DNA of 64,000 nucleotides from Rebecca billardiae RCC1528 (Eukaryota; Haptophyta). A program made the position numbers and the translations under genes. The stretch spans positions 1,302,001 through 1,366,000 of the forward strand of contig OZ251227.1 in assembly GCA_965240325.2 (NCBI GenBank), written 5' to 3'. The notes under the pieces are model-generated. The model was not told the DNA's origin. It did not search any database and worked only from the letters and a program-made list of their open reading frames with translations. Each line of letters starts with the position of its first letter. The stretch's first letter is position 1. Of this stretch, positions 21,708-32,172 are shown in pieces.

Positions 21708-21928
21708 GTACCGCTTACATGTGTACTGGGCACAAACTGATCAAGTTCTGAACCGATGATGAACCAAAAGGACCATCTTTGGATGAACAGCTTGCTGATG
21801 ACACACGGAAGCCGATGATGAATCATGGCAGTACCGCTTACATGTACTGGGCACCAACTGATCAAGTTCTGAACCGATGATGAACAGCTGCTGATGATGA
21901 ACACACGGAAGCCGATGAATCATGAAAG
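21708..21928 (+). repeat. Two-copy tandem repeat (~100-120 bp)
   Basis: The unit at 21708-21830 recurs at 21831-21928. Both contain GTACCGCTTACATG, CTGATCAAGTTCTGAACCGA and ACACACGGAAGCCGATGA. The second copy lacks an internal segment of about 25 bp. No coding role is seen. Confidence 0.85.
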
Positions 21929-21950
21929 GCGAAAGCGACTAATAAGCGAG

Positions 21951-22345
21951 CCTCCCCGTATGCTTCCAACCGGTTCCTCCCGGTTTAGCTTGGAAACCGG
22001 TCAACATGAAGCTGGAGAGAGCAAGGACCAGTGAAGGTGCTTCACACTGCTTTCAGCTTCCTCTCGGTTGCTTCCGGTTCCTCACGGTTCGGCAAGAGAG
22101 CAAGGACCGCCTTGCCACGAAGGTGCTTCAGCCTCCTCCGGTTGCTCGCTCCCTTCATGAGATCGGTGCGCAGTGATGATGAGCTGGAGTGATGAATGAG
22201 CTGAGGAAGCCGGACAACACCAAACAAGCACTAAGCAGTGCCGGACCGCCCCGGGCCGGGATGCGGGATCGCGGGCGCCCTCGCCAAAGGCGCGCGCTCC
22301 TTGCGGCCGCGGATCTCCCAGTGGATGCGGCGCGTGGTCGGCTCG
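21951..22345 (+). repeat. Dispersed repeat C, copy 1
   Basis: It shares long near-identical blocks with 22710-23222: CCTCCCCGTATGCTTC, GGAAACCGGTCAACATGAAG, CTTCCTCTCGGTTGCTTCCG, GAAGCCGGACAA and TCTCCCAGTGGATGCGGCG. The intervening 22346-22709 is GC-rich with no convincing gene. The block is too interrupted by stops to be coding. Confidence 0.85.
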
Positions 22346-22709
22346 CACTACGGCTACATCGCCCGCTGGCAATGCCCGCGTCGCGTCGCGCAAGGCACGT
22401 GCACGCTCGGCTGAGAGCTATGCCGAGCTTGCGGTTTGGCGGCGCACGCGTGCACGGCGGCCAAGGCGCGAGACAGGCGAAGCTAGGCAAGGCGCGCGCC
22501 GCGCTGCGGCGCGCGAGGCCATCGACAAGCCGCGAGCCCGCGCCGGATCGCTCGGCGTGCGCGGCAGCGGCCGCACGAGCCCACGCCGTGCACGCCCCGA
22601 GCGGCCCGCCACAGCGGCAGCGGCCCCGCACGCCGCGCCGCCGCAAAAAATCGGTGCTGAAGTTCCGGCGCCGGACTCCGCTGGAGTCGGCGACCCTGAC
22701 CACCCTTGG

Positions 22710-23222
22710 CCTCCCCGTATGCTTCGGTTCCTCCCGGTTGCTTGGAAACCGGTCAACATGAAGCTGGAGAGAGCAAGGACCAGTGAAGGTGCTTTGAAAC
22801 ACTGCTTTCAGCTTCCTCTCGGTTGCTTCCGGTTCCTCACGGTTCGGCAAGAGAGCAAGGACCCGTGACTACAGTTTATTTGTTTTAACGTGCGTAAGGC
22901 TCACGGTGGCAGGTTGCCGCGCCATCCTTCATCGCACGCTCTCCGAAGAGAGACCTGGAAACTGGGGGTAGGTGCTTCAGCTTCGTCCTCCGTTGCTCGC
23001 TCCCTTCAAGAGATCGGTGCACAGTGATCGGTGAAGGAGTGAGGACTGTGATGATGTCATGATCGGCTGAGGAAGCCGGACAAACACCAAGCAAAGTGCC
23101 GGACCGCCCCGGCCGGCGGTGCGGAAGCACTGCGCGCAGGCGGGTCTACGATGCTTCGCCCTCGCCAAGGCGCGCGCTTCTTGCGGCCGCAGATCTCCCA
23201 GTGGATGCGGCGCGTGGTCGGT
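22710..23222 (+). repeat. Dispersed repeat C, copy 2 (with an internal segment found inverted at 56741-56856)
   Basis: This is a longer copy of repeat C. It contains a segment of about 100 bp at 22869-22968 (CTACAGTTTATTTGTTTTAA ... GAGACCTGGAAACTGG) missing from copy 1 and present in reverse complement at 56741-56856. That points to a dispersed, nested element family rather than simple tandem duplication. Confidence 0.85.
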
Positions 23223-23527
23223 GCCAAGGCGCATGCGGAATAGTGTGTGCCCCTCGTACCTGAACCTCACCCCGGCTGCTCGCCGGACCCAGCGCCATGA
23301 CCGCTGCGCGCACCGCGTGCGCGTGCGGCTCGCAGTCGCGGACGCTTCGTCCGCAAACCGCGGGCGGTCAGAAGGATGCAGCAGCTTCGGGAGGTGCCGC
23401 ATCGGAGTGCCTGCTGCTTCGAGCTGCTGCTTCTTGCTTCTCCCACCACCTGCGAGCACTCCCACCACCTGCGCGCTTGCTTCTGCTTGCTTCTCCCACC
23501 ACCTGCGCGCTTGTTTCTTGCGTGCAC

Positions 23528-24194
23528 TGCAGTACGGCATACCATGCACGCAGCAGTACCGCCATACCATGCGCACAGCAGTGCCATACCATGCGCGCAG
23601 CAGTACCGCCAGTACCATACCATCATGCGTGCAGCAGTACCATACCATGCACGCGGCAGTACCATACCATGCGCGCAGCAGCAGTACATACCTGATCATG
23701 CGTGCAGCAGAGTACCATACTACCATGCGCACAGCAGTACCATACCATGCGCGCAGCAGTACCATACCATCATGCACGCAGCAGTACCATACCATGCGCG
23801 CAGCAGTAGGCCATAACATAGACCATGCAGTACCATACCATGCGTCACGCATCAGTACTCCACACTAGCTAGTAGCTACAGTGCGCGCAGCAGTACCCAC
23901 CATACCATGCGCGCAGCAGTACTGCATACCATGCGAGCAGCAGTACCATACCATTACGGCCATCATGCGTACTACATGCATGCAGCAGTACCATACCATG
24001 CGCTCAGCAGTACCGCATACTACCATGCGCGCAGCAGTACCAGTTACAGTACCAATCATGAATGCGTGCACTCAGTACCATACCATGCGACCATGTGAGT
24101 GCCATACCACGAGCCCAGCAGTACCATACCATGCGCGCAGCACGGTACCGCCAGTACTCTGTCACTACTGGTACCATCATGCGTGCAGCAGTAT
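23528..24194 (+). repeat. 22-bp minisatellite array
   Basis: This is a degenerate tandem array of about 22-bp units with core CCATGCGCGCAGCAGTACCA, interrupted by short variants (GCATACTA, TCATGCGTGCAG). All six frames stay partly open because the unit is not a multiple of three and few stops occur, so the ORFs across it are artefacts. It has no spacer-repeat alternation and is not a CRISPR. Confidence 0.9.
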
Positions 24195-24271
24195 TGATGA
24201 AGTCGTGGTGGCCTGTTATGTGGCGCGCGGCGCTGACTGGTCACAGAGCTGTAGGCCAGCGGGGCGAGCCC

Positions 24272-24327
24272 TGCATTCCGGTAGGACCGGGGTGAATGCA
24301 GCATTGCCGGGTGCAACCCGGCAATGC
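24272..24327 (+). repeat. Two adjacent hairpins
   Basis: The first is imperfect: TGCATTC-CGGT-AGG-ACCG-GGGT-GAATGCA (24272-24300). It is followed directly by a perfect 11-bp-arm hairpin GCATTGCCGGG-TGCAA-CCCGGCAATGC (24301-24327). Both have terminal GCAT/ATGC ends. Confidence 0.75.
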
Positions 24328-24457
24328 CCGCCTGAATGGTAATCATGATAATACTATTGCTCATCACACTTATTATAATAGCGCGCTCATTAATGTCTGT
24401 CTGTATATTCGGCCCGGTGCGACAAGTTGTCAGACTTATTTTAAAGTTGCATGTATC

Positions 24458-24605
24458 ATGGCCCGCGGTGCAGGGCGGAGCGCGCAGCGTGGAGCCCGCA
24501 CCAGCGGGCCCGAACAACGTTTCAAAAAGATCTTTGATCAAGAAAAAAGGGACGGGGGACGATTTTCATGGCTGGAGGAGACCGAGTTTCGATTTTGAGA
24601 CGACT
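24458..24605 (+). repeat. Dispersed repeat A, copy 2
   Basis: This is the direct homologue of 19426-19590, starting ATGGCCCGCGGTGCAGGGCG and running through TTTCAAAAAGATCTTTGATC and GACGGGGGACGATTTTC. Weaker similarity (AAAAAGGTCGCGCCC) extends to about 24640. Repeat B copy 2 follows about 1.6 kb downstream. Confidence 0.7.
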
Positions 24606-26069
24606 CCCTTACAGGTGCATTAGCGTCGAAAAAGGTCGCGCCCACGGCAAGTAGTCATAGTAAAGCGTGGAGTGACGCCCGTCCAAAAAACTTCACGCCC
24701 TTTAGGATCCCTAACGTAACGAACCGTTACAAGCGATTTTTCCGGCCAATGAGATTGCAGCAAGGTCCAAGGTCAAGGAGCGATGACGTATCTAGATACA
24801 GATTGCCGCGAACCGATGTGACCATGTACGTCCCTTGAATCAGTTGAATCAACTATTCAATCGCGCCGTGTCTGTATCAGGAGCCGACGAGGCAAGGGTC
24901 AGTAGCCGATGGGCCAACCTCGGCGAATCTCAATACTATCTGACGCGAACGGACTTGGTTGGGCGCGCGCGTGGCCCCGGGCGGCGGCCCACCAAGTGAC
25001 CAGAGGCGGCCCGCGTTTGGAGGCGAGCCACGGGCACGAGGCTCACGAGCGACCGGGTGAGGACGGCGATGGGCAGGTGCGCGCGGCGAATGGCGCCTGG
25101 AGCGCGCGGCTGCGGCGGGTCCCGACTGCCGTCGACATCGCGTTCGTCGTGCCCCCGCTCACTCCGCGCGCCCCCGCCGCCCCTGCCGCCCTGTCGATGC
25201 CTCGGCGCGGCCTTGCGCGGCCCCGGCGCGTCCGCGAGCCGGCGCCGCAGCCGCCGCCCTGTGTTCGGGCTCTCGCAAGCTCGGGGGCAGCGGCGCCTGA
25301 TGCCGGACTGATCGATCTCTGAGCCTTCGACTTCACCACGCGCCGCCCTTGCCATGCCTTTCCGGGGTCTCCCAGAACTCTTCTTGATTGAGAGAGAGCA
25401 GGCGCGCCGACGATCCGAGTCCATCGTCGGTCGACTCTGAGCGAGGGCTACGCCTCGGAACTGAACGGTACTCTACGAGGAGGACGAGCTGCGCGGGCGA
25501 CGGTGGTGCGTGACGTCCCCAGAGCTGGCCGTGCCTCTGCAACGCGTGCCGAGCCTGATCGAGGTGTGTCAGCTGCCCGTGCACGCGCGGCGAGTGCGCG
25601 AACCGGATCACCGGTGCCCTCGCACCTCGGCACCGTGCTCCCTCGGGCTGTCAGCTCCGCGTGGCCTGGCGTGCACGTAGAGTTGCGCTCATGCGTCGAT
25701 CACGCCTCGCGCCCGCCTGTCGGCCGTCGCGCAGGCGCTGGTCGAACCCTACTCGGACCCTACTCCTCCAGCCCTACTCCCGGGCGCTGCCGGCGCGGGG
25801 GGTGACTACCCCGGGGACAGCGGTCAGCAGCAGCGGCCCGAACGAATCCGCGGCCCCGCACCGTGCTCCCTGGCTGTCAGCTCCGCGTGGCCTGGTGTGC
25901 ACGTGGAGTCGCGCTCATGCGTCGATCACGCCTCGTCGCATCCGCCTGTACACAATCGGCGCCGCGCCGGCGGCTGCAATGGGCCCGCCCGGCGCGGCGG
26001 GCGGCGGCGCGCCGCTGATGGAGTCTAGTTGTACGGGCATATGCAACTGGTCTGTCAATAGACGACTGC
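24606..26069. other. Interior between repeats A and B, copy 2; no firm gene
   Basis: Open frames exist (for example 24909-25322 plus strand) but show Arg/Pro/Ala bias and no recognisable domain, so I do not call them genes. The interior does not visibly match the interior of copy 1 (19591-21100). It holds a direct repeat of about 90 bp (25632-25727 and 25857-25946). Confidence 0.45.
25632..25946 (+). repeat. Direct repeat of ~90 bp, two copies
   Basis: Copies at 25632-25727 and 25857-25946 share CACCGTGCTCCCT, TGTCAGCTCCGCGTGGCCTG and TCATGCGTCGATCACGCCTC with a few differences. They are spaced about 225 bp apart. Confidence 0.85.
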
Positions 26070-26150
26070 GACGGAGGGTGCACCGCCACCGCGGGCCCTG
26101 AACTACGTTCGTTCTACGGAAAAAGGACCGCGGAACGCGGTCATATATAT
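26070..26150 (+). repeat. Dispersed repeat B, copy 2, with terminal hairpin
   Basis: This is the homologue of 21101-21173. It ends in the same hairpin GACCGCG-GAA-CGCGGTC (26126-26142) followed by a (TA)n tract, and contains GTTCTACGGAAAAAGGACC. Confidence 0.7.
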
Positions 26151-27299
26151 ATATCATAGTTATTCGCGGCCCCGTGCGTCGAGGGCGCCAGGCTCCGAAG
26201 TAAGTTAAAGTATTAGTCAGAGAGTAAGACCAATAATTAGTAAGACCAGTCCAAGCGCGCACGTGGCCGCGCAGGGCACACGGTCACGGGGACGACTACA
26301 TCACCGCCGGATCACCCACCAGGCCCAGGGCCCAGCGGCTGAGACTGGCCGTCTGACATCCGGACCTGCACCCTCGCCCTCGCTCGGGGCACAGCAGGTC
26401 CATGCGAGCCGCGCAGCGCACGGGTGGATCGCGCTCCCCGGAGCAGCTCTGAGCTCAAGGCCGCGCTCAAGCCATTGGCATTCGATCGCGGTTCAGGCTA
26501 TGGCGGCTATGCTCTGCCACCAGCGCCGACTTCGTCGACTGATCGGGCACTGCCGACCGGACGAATCACTCAATCAGGACACCTGCGCCGTCCTAGTTAG
26601 TAGTTACCTGCTGTGTCGTTATTAAATCATAGAATGAGTCCGGGGCGTCAGCACGGTGCGGCCCTACTGAATGACTAATGAATAAATGCCTAAGTGGGCT
26701 TAGTTCGATCAGTAAGACCGCACCGACTAACCGACAGTCCGACTGAGTAACTCTGAGTTCGGAGTGTCCGACGGCGACTCACGACTGACGAGTGCGGAGT
26801 GACTCAGTCAGTGACGGTGTGACAGTGTGTGTCACGCCGTGACGCTGTGAGTGGCACGTTATGAGTGAGTGACGTTACTCAGAGTGACGTAGCAGATACA
26901 ATTGACATCGCGTGATGATCGCGGAGGCCGAGTGCCGGAGGCAGGCGAGTCCAGCGACGGGCACGGGCGCTGGAGTGCCCACTGAGGCCACCACCGTAGG
27001 CGTCAGCCCCGCCATCCGGGAACCAGGCCGTGGCGGCGGCGGCCACGGGGGGCAGCCAAGGTCGGGCTAGACTTGCGAAAGCGTAGTTGCGTGCACCCGC
27101 CAGCTTATAGAACCGCGATGCCGCAAAGTGCACGCACAGCTCACAAAAGGGCCACAACATCACTGACAGGCAGACGGAATGCTCGGCGTTGCACGACAAC
27201 CGTGCAACACCTCGAAAGTTGCCGTTGCTGCTCACCCGCGAGGAGTGCAGGAGCAGGGGGGAAGGGGGTGGGGACCAGCGTGGCATAGCATGGCCAGTG
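26151..27299. other. Intergenic, no gene seen; GTGAC-rich cryptic simple sequence
   Basis: No convincing coding signal. About 26750-26890 is made of scrambled short GTGAC/GAGTGA/CAGT words (cryptic simple sequence). An open frame on the minus strand at 26879-27379 overlaps the 3' end of the EF-hand gene in another frame and has no recognisable domain. Confidence 0.5.
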
Positions 27300-27863
27300 T
27301 CACAGGAACGAGCTGACCTCCGCGTAGGAGAGCTGTCGCGAGTGGTCCGTATCCATCGCGAGGAAGAGCTCTGTTTCATCTGGCAGCCAGTAAACCGTCT
27401 GGCGATTGGTGTTGATAATGTTGCTGTTCAGCGCGTTGAGCGCCTCGTCGTAGTCCAGGTGTTTGTTCCGATCCTCATCGAAGGTCGTGAACATCGATGT
27501 GACCGCAGGATTCCACGTCTGCTTCTCGACATGTTGTGGCTCGCTGCGATAGGCGTTAGGCATGACGACGTTCGAGTCGAGACGCTGAGTGTATCGGAAG
27601 TCGTTCGTCCGCCCGGCGCCCGTCCGTCGTTCAACTAATAATCGACTAATCGGAGAAGTCCATTTCGACGACGGACGAATCAGAGCGCAGCGTGGAGGAA
27701 AGTTGCGTTTGAAACGAGCGAAGCGTTTCGTCTGCGAGAGTTGCCCGCGTCGGCTAGCCAATCGGGTGTCAGAAGCTGATCCTCCGGTACCCACCACGAA
27801 CAAAGACCCAGCGAGTTCCGGGCTTGCAGCCGCCTGCGCAGCATGGCGTCGCTGCGCCACCAT
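27300..27863 (-). CDS. EF-hand calcium-binding protein (N-terminus uncertain)
   Basis: 187 codons from ATG 27863 to the stop at 27300. The C-terminal half is convincing: two EF-hand loops, DEDRNKHLDYDE and DTDHSRQLSYAE, about 36 residues apart. Each has Asp at loop position 1 and an acidic residue at position 12. The preceding helices contain MFTTF and LFLAM. The first half (rich in Arg, Ala and Ser) has no domain and may include untranslated or intronic sequence; an in-frame internal Met (MPNAYRSEP) is an alternative start. Base composition is less GC-biased than its neighbours. Probably a small calcium sensor or a fragment of a larger EF-hand protein. Confidence 0.6.
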   Translation of the reverse strand: MVAQRRHAAQAAASPELAGSLFVVGTGGSASDTRLASRRGQLSQTKRFARFKRNFPPRCALIRPSSKWTSPISRLLVERRTGAGRTNDFRYTQRLDSNVVMPNAYRSEPQHVEKQTWNPAVTSMFTTFDEDRNKHLDYDEALNALNSNIINTNRQTVYWLPDETELFLAMDTDHSRQLSYAEVSSFL

Positions 27864-28997
27864 GGGTCATGGAGCCTTGCTTTTTGCATCTTGGATCTTG
27901 TGATCTTGTCCAGCTACATTTGCTGTGCAGTTACGCCGCCGCCGCGGAGGTCATGTTCATCAGGATGACTGGCAGTGCGAGTAGCCTGTGCGACGCCAGG
28001 GTGGCCGGATAGCAATGCACAGCGCACTCTCCTGCTGGCAGCAAAAGTGGGGCCGACGTTTGGCCAGGCGGCTTGAGTGCCGCAACTTGAGAATGGCAGT
28101 TGTCACAGCACGGCTGACTTGGTAGCACTCAACCCCACACCGCCGTTAGGCATGGACCTGCAGGCAATCAAGCCGCCGCCGGCCCCGGCGCCAGGCGCGG
28201 ACTCCGCCACTCGGAGCGCCCGGAGCCGCTGACCATTGACCAACGGAGTGGGCTTGACTAACTGCTACTAGCGGATGAGCCATCAGGTCTGGCGACGAGA
28301 GCCCTTCATACTAAAATTGGAAGCCAACGTGCTGGGGCGGCCTGAAGACTCTGCTCGGCTGGGGTAGTGGGGGCAACCGCGGTCAGTGATGATCTGTATT
28401 GGCATGCCGATGTCAAGATAGTAACGAAATAGTATTCGGCGTCGTGAATTTTAATTCAATAACATTGGGCCGCGGCATCATTGACCGGGCGTGATTGTCT
28501 TGACTCTGAGATTCAGGGCTGGGAATTCGTCGTGCCGTGACCGACACGTGTCGTCACGTCTGCCCAACAGGCGTGATCACGTGACACTTCACGCCGACGA
28601 GCGGGGGCCTCGCCAGCCTCACAGCCTGAGGCGCCGATTTTTTTATTGGGCCTATTTAGAGCCAAATAACGACGATCTCATTCATAAGAAGCCAGTCCGG
28701 GTCGACACATGCCGACTACCGGGTTTTCACGTCACGGAGCCATTGCCGACGTGACGTCACAGTGGCAACGCCGCGTCTCGCGACTATAGGGCTCGGCGCG
28801 TCGGTCACAGAATACGCGACGATATATATTCCAGTCGTTGGACTGTAGCAGTACAGTATGTAGTGCGGCTCTGGCTAACAGTCGTGTAGTAGTGACTGCG
28901 AGTGACCGCACAGCCCTGGCATCGAGAGGGCCGGGGCAAGCGCCAGTGGCCGTTCGCGGTTCGGAGAGCGCAGGCTGCATCAGCGGCGTCGGTGACC
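27864..28997. other. Intergenic, no gene seen
   Basis: Mixed composition with short random open frames and no domain. A palindromic TGACGTCA occurs at 28752-28759 and a short AT tract near 28820. The 3' end of the SDR gene lies just beyond. Confidence 0.5.
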
Positions 28998-30260
28998 TCA
29001 GAGCGTGTGCGTCAGCGCGACGGTGAGCGCCGTCGTGCCAATGTGCGCGACGAGCCAGCAGCACGCCACGGTGACGCACGCCAGCGCGATCGCCTGCTGC
29101 CTGCGGCTCTGGGCGAGAGCTGCGTACAGGGACGACGCGTAGTGGGCGCCGACACGGCACATGCCCTCGTCCGAGCCGAACTCGGGCACGTAGCCCAGGT
29201 CTGCGGCCGCGCGCCGTATGGAGCACGTGTGGTGCACCGACAGCTTGTACACCTCGGCGCGCGTGAGAGCAGGCCGGAGGGCCACGATCGGCCTGAGCGC
29301 CGCGCATGCGAGCTCGAGCGCATGAGCGAGCGCGAGGACGGGTAAGCGGGGCAGCCGCACGGCACGGGTGGGCATGCCGAGGGCGCTGACGAGCGGTGCG
29401 AAGAAGATCCACGCATTCCTCGGCGTCCCGTCGGTCACGAAGAAGGGCCGTCCACCGACGTCCACCGCGCCTACCGCCGCCTGTTTGCCGGTCCATTGTG
29501 CCGGCGGCCGTAGCAGCGTGCCCGCCGCGCACACGCAGGCGTCGACGAGGTTGTCGACGTGCACCCAGTCGGCACGCGCCGAGGCCGGGCCGACGGCGAG
29601 GCAAAACAGCCCTGCTGCTGCGAGTGCAGCAGCGCGCGGCAGGTTGCGTCGCTCGTGCTCGCCGTAGATCACCGCTGGCCGCAGCGCAAGAGTGCGCAGC
29701 GCCACGCTGTGAGCAGCTAGCACCTGTTGCTCGGCGATCATTTTGCTGCGTGCGTGCGCGTCAGTTTGCCGCTCGAGGGGCCAGTAGGGTACGTCCTCGT
29801 TCGCGTCAACCAGCGGCTCCGAGCCGAAGCACACGCTTAGCGTCGAGAGGTAGACCAGCGCCTGCACGCCGCACCGGCGGCACGCATCGATGACGCGCGT
29901 CGTGCTGCCTATGTTCACCGCGTAGATGCGGGCGGGCGGTGCGAGCAGATTGGCGCCGGATTTGCTGTGCGACGCAAAGTGAAAGACGACGTCGATGTTC
30001 TCGCACGGTACCTCGTCGTGCGAGAGGTCGCAGCGCACGTAATCCACGCGCCGCGAGGCCAGCAGCACCGCCATCGACTCGATCGTGCCAGGGTCGCGCA
30101 CATCAACCAGCCGCACGCCGGCGACGGAGGGGTGCAGATCCAGGATGCGGCGTGCCAGCATCTCGCCCACATACCCGCATCCGCCCGTGATCAGCACTCG
30201 CTTGCCTGCGAGCTCGCGACCCCTCAGAAGCCATTCGGGGATCGCGGCGTCGCCCGCCAT
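28998..30260 (-). CDS. SDR42E/3-beta-HSD-like extended short-chain dehydrogenase, catalytic Tyr replaced by His
   Basis: 420 aa from ATG 30260, single exon. The N-terminal Rossmann motif TGGCGYVG (residues 25-32) fits NAD(P) binding. D-V-R after the second strand, YLSTLSV (137-143) and LRPAVIYGEHERRNLPR fit extended SDRs of the SDR42E / sterol-4-alpha-carboxylate 3-dehydrogenase group. The expected catalytic YxxxK is HARSK at 169-173: Lys173 is present but Tyr is His (codon CAC). A hydrophobic C-terminal segment (IALACVTVACCWLVAHIG) suggests a membrane anchor, as in steroid-type SDRs. Known relatives oxidise 3-beta-hydroxysteroids. With the Tyr lost, this one may be inactive, altered or use another proton donor. 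Confidence 0.8.
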   Translation of the reverse strand: MAGDAAIPEWLLRGRELAGKRVLITGGCGYVGEMLARRILDLHPSVAGVRLVDVRDPGTIESMAVLLASRRVDYVRCDLSHDEVPCENIDVVFHFASHSKSGANLLAPPARIYAVNIGSTTRVIDACRRCGVQALVYLSTLSVCFGSEPLVDANEDVPYWPLERQTDAHARSKMIAEQQVLAAHSVALRTLALRPAVIYGEHERRNLPRAAALAAAGLFCLAVGPASARADWVHVDNLVDACVCAAGTLLRPPAQWTGKQAAVGAVDVGGRPFFVTDGTPRNAWIFFAPLVSALGMPTRAVRLPRLPVLALAHALELACAALRPIVALRPALTRAEVYKLSVHHTCSIRRAAADLGYVPEFGSDEGMCRVGAHYASSLYAALAQSRRQQAIALACVTVACCWLVAHIGTTALTVALTHTL

Positions 30261-30749
30261 GCCGCGAGTGATCTGGACCGATGCAGCGATACCGTCTTGC
30301 CGACTTGACCCAGTGGAAGCCCGAAATTAATCTTATGTGCATGGCCGCCGAACGATTCCTGCCCGTGTACGCAACGGTGGGACAATCGATCGATCAAATG
30401 ACAAATCGGCATCAGTACCTGGTAGCTGAGCTACGAAACTTCATCAGTCTTTTCTCGTCGGCGAAGCCGGCGGCAGTCCGTCATCCAGATGCTGCTGCGG
30501 CTGATTTGTACAGCGCAGCAGTCGTCCCGTCATGTCGCGCGTCGTGAGCCCGCGTCAGGCCCATGACGGTCCGATGCGTTCAGTCTGATCGCATAGTGTA
30601 GTACTCGTTAACGCGGGCGTAGCGTCAGCAGGGCCAGGTGCCAAATGCGGGAAGTGGAACAAGAATCGCGAGCACCTCGATCGGCGAGCTTGCGGTCGAT
30701 GACAGCGCCAGGCGGGGTTCCGGGCTGCGAGCGACAAGTGCGATGCCGT
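30261..30749. other. Intergenic, no gene seen
   Basis: This lies upstream of the SDR gene and downstream of GPAT. No open frame with a recognisable domain and no repeat was noticed. Confidence 0.5.
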
Positions 30750-32007
30750 CTATGGCTGCATCTTCTCGAGCAGCTTGTCGTAGTTGGCGTACACCGCGTC
30801 GAACATCATCTTTGTGATGCTCGCGCGCCGGCCGGCCTTGGGCAAGCCCTCGGCCACGTTGACGAGGTCGACGGGCTCGCCAACGGCGATGCCGACGCCT
30901 TCCCTTCTCAAGATGCGCTCCTGCGCGAGCGCGGCGGAGGGGGCAGGCAGCCGCGGGCCGCCGCGCGAGCATGAGACCAGCGGGCGCAGCCCGCTCGCTC
31001 GCCTGCCTCTGGCCGCGCGCCGCCGCGCGGCAGGGGTCTACGCTCACCTCGCCAACCTGGCCACCGATCTCGTCAGGCGGCGGCGTGATGGGGTAGGTGT
31101 ACATCGACATGGGGTAGAAGTGCGTCGTGCGCTGCGAGTGCTTCAGCGCCTGCGCGCCGAGTAGCCGGAACATGTCGATGTTCTTCTCGTCGAACGGCGC
31201 CGGCACGACGGCCCCGCCGGCGTCGGCGGAGGGGCGGTCGCGGCCGCCGCTCGGTGCGATCCACACGCACTGGCCGCCCTGGGCGAGCAGGTCGCCGAGC
31301 ATGCGCATGGCGCGCTGGTTGTGCGCCCGCTTCTGCTCCTTGAGCTCGGGCGGGTTCTCGATGTGCCGCTTCGAGAAGATGTTGAGCAGATTGCGCCCGA
31401 GGCTCATCGGCGCCGCCATCGGGTCGGTCGTCACGCGATCGCCCGCGACCGAGATCATGTGCGGGCAGAGCGTCGGGTACTTGTCGTCGAGCAGGATGGA
31501 GAGCACGGTGGGGTCGGGCTCGATCTGGTGGTTCGAGAAGATGATCACGTTCTCGCCCGCCGCGAGCTGCTCGGTGATGCGCACGAGCTGCTCCTCGCCG
31601 AGGATCACCGACTGCTCGAGGTTGACCATCGGCTCGAAGAAACTCTTGCCAAATTCGTAGTAATCAAACGGCTCGCGCAGCGAGCGGTGCAGGGGCTCGA
31701 ACCGGTACGGGTCGCGCACCTGGTCAATGGCCAGCTTGATGTACGTCGCGAGCTGCTGGTCCGCCACGTCCGGGTCCGTGCTCGCGCCCTTGGCGCACGT
31801 GGCGTACTGCCCCTCGAGCCCCTGCGCAACCGCGATGAATCCGGGCGGCGCCGCGCCCGAGGCCTGCAGCTGGTGCACGAGGCCCTGCACGCGGCTCGGG
31901 CCGGTGGTGGAGGTCATGCGCATGCCCGAGCGAGGGGTGACCGCCTGCCGCAGAAAGGCGCCCCCCGCCAGGCCCGCGAGCATGACATGCATCACGGCCG
32001 GTGTCAT
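30750..32007 (-). CDS. Plastid-type glycerol-3-phosphate acyltransferase (copy 1, complete)
   Basis: Two exons on the minus strand: 32007-31048 and 30920-30750. They are joined across a 127-bp GT-AG intron (donor GTGAGC, phase 0), giving 376 aa. ATG 32007 is the first in-frame ATG; the frame is open upstream without one. Family motifs are SNHQIEPDP (158-166, the H-x4-D acyltransferase box), GDRVTTDP, MGRN-like LGRNLL, WIAPSGGRDRP and FDEKNIDM. These match the soluble stromal GPAT (ATS1/PlsB-like), which acylates sn-1 of glycerol-3-phosphate for plastid glycerolipids. Exon 2 supplies the expected helical tail (VGEPVDLVN...MMFDAVYANYDKLLEKM). The first ~40 residues (hydrophobic, then RQAVTPRSGMR) may be a plastid-targeting leader. 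It is divergently paired with ThrRS. Confidence 0.88.
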
Positions 32008-32172
32008 TGTGTGCGCCGATGCACGAGGGAGGGACGGATCCGTCACTCCGCGTGGCCAGAGATTCTCTCTGCGCGGCTAAAAAAGATTTCAGATTTGCGC
32101 GGGAACAAAAAGACTCCGGGGCGGGCAGCAGCCATCGCACGTCCACGCGTCCCCGCCCGGGCCGGCGGCATC
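32008..32172. promoter_or_regulatory. Shared divergent promoter, GPAT / ThrRS
   Basis: Only 165 bp separate the two start codons, so both promoters and 5' leaders must lie here or overlap the genes. It has a short A-rich tract (CTAAAAAAGATTTC near 32080) but no clear TATA box. The duplicate lies at 42657-42821. Confidence 0.55.

Noticed and set aside
23528-24194. CRISPR-like array
   Set aside because: The units are contiguous degenerate tandem repeats without unique spacers, and the genome is eukaryotic.
24909-25322. 137-codon plus-strand frame as a gene
   Set aside because: Arg/Pro/Ala-biased with an equally open opposite strand and no domain. It lies within a repeat-bounded block.
28752-28759. 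TGACGTCA (CRE-like) palindrome as a promoter element
   Set aside because: It lies beyond the 3' end of the SDR gene with no gene starting nearby, and an 8-bp match is expected by chance.
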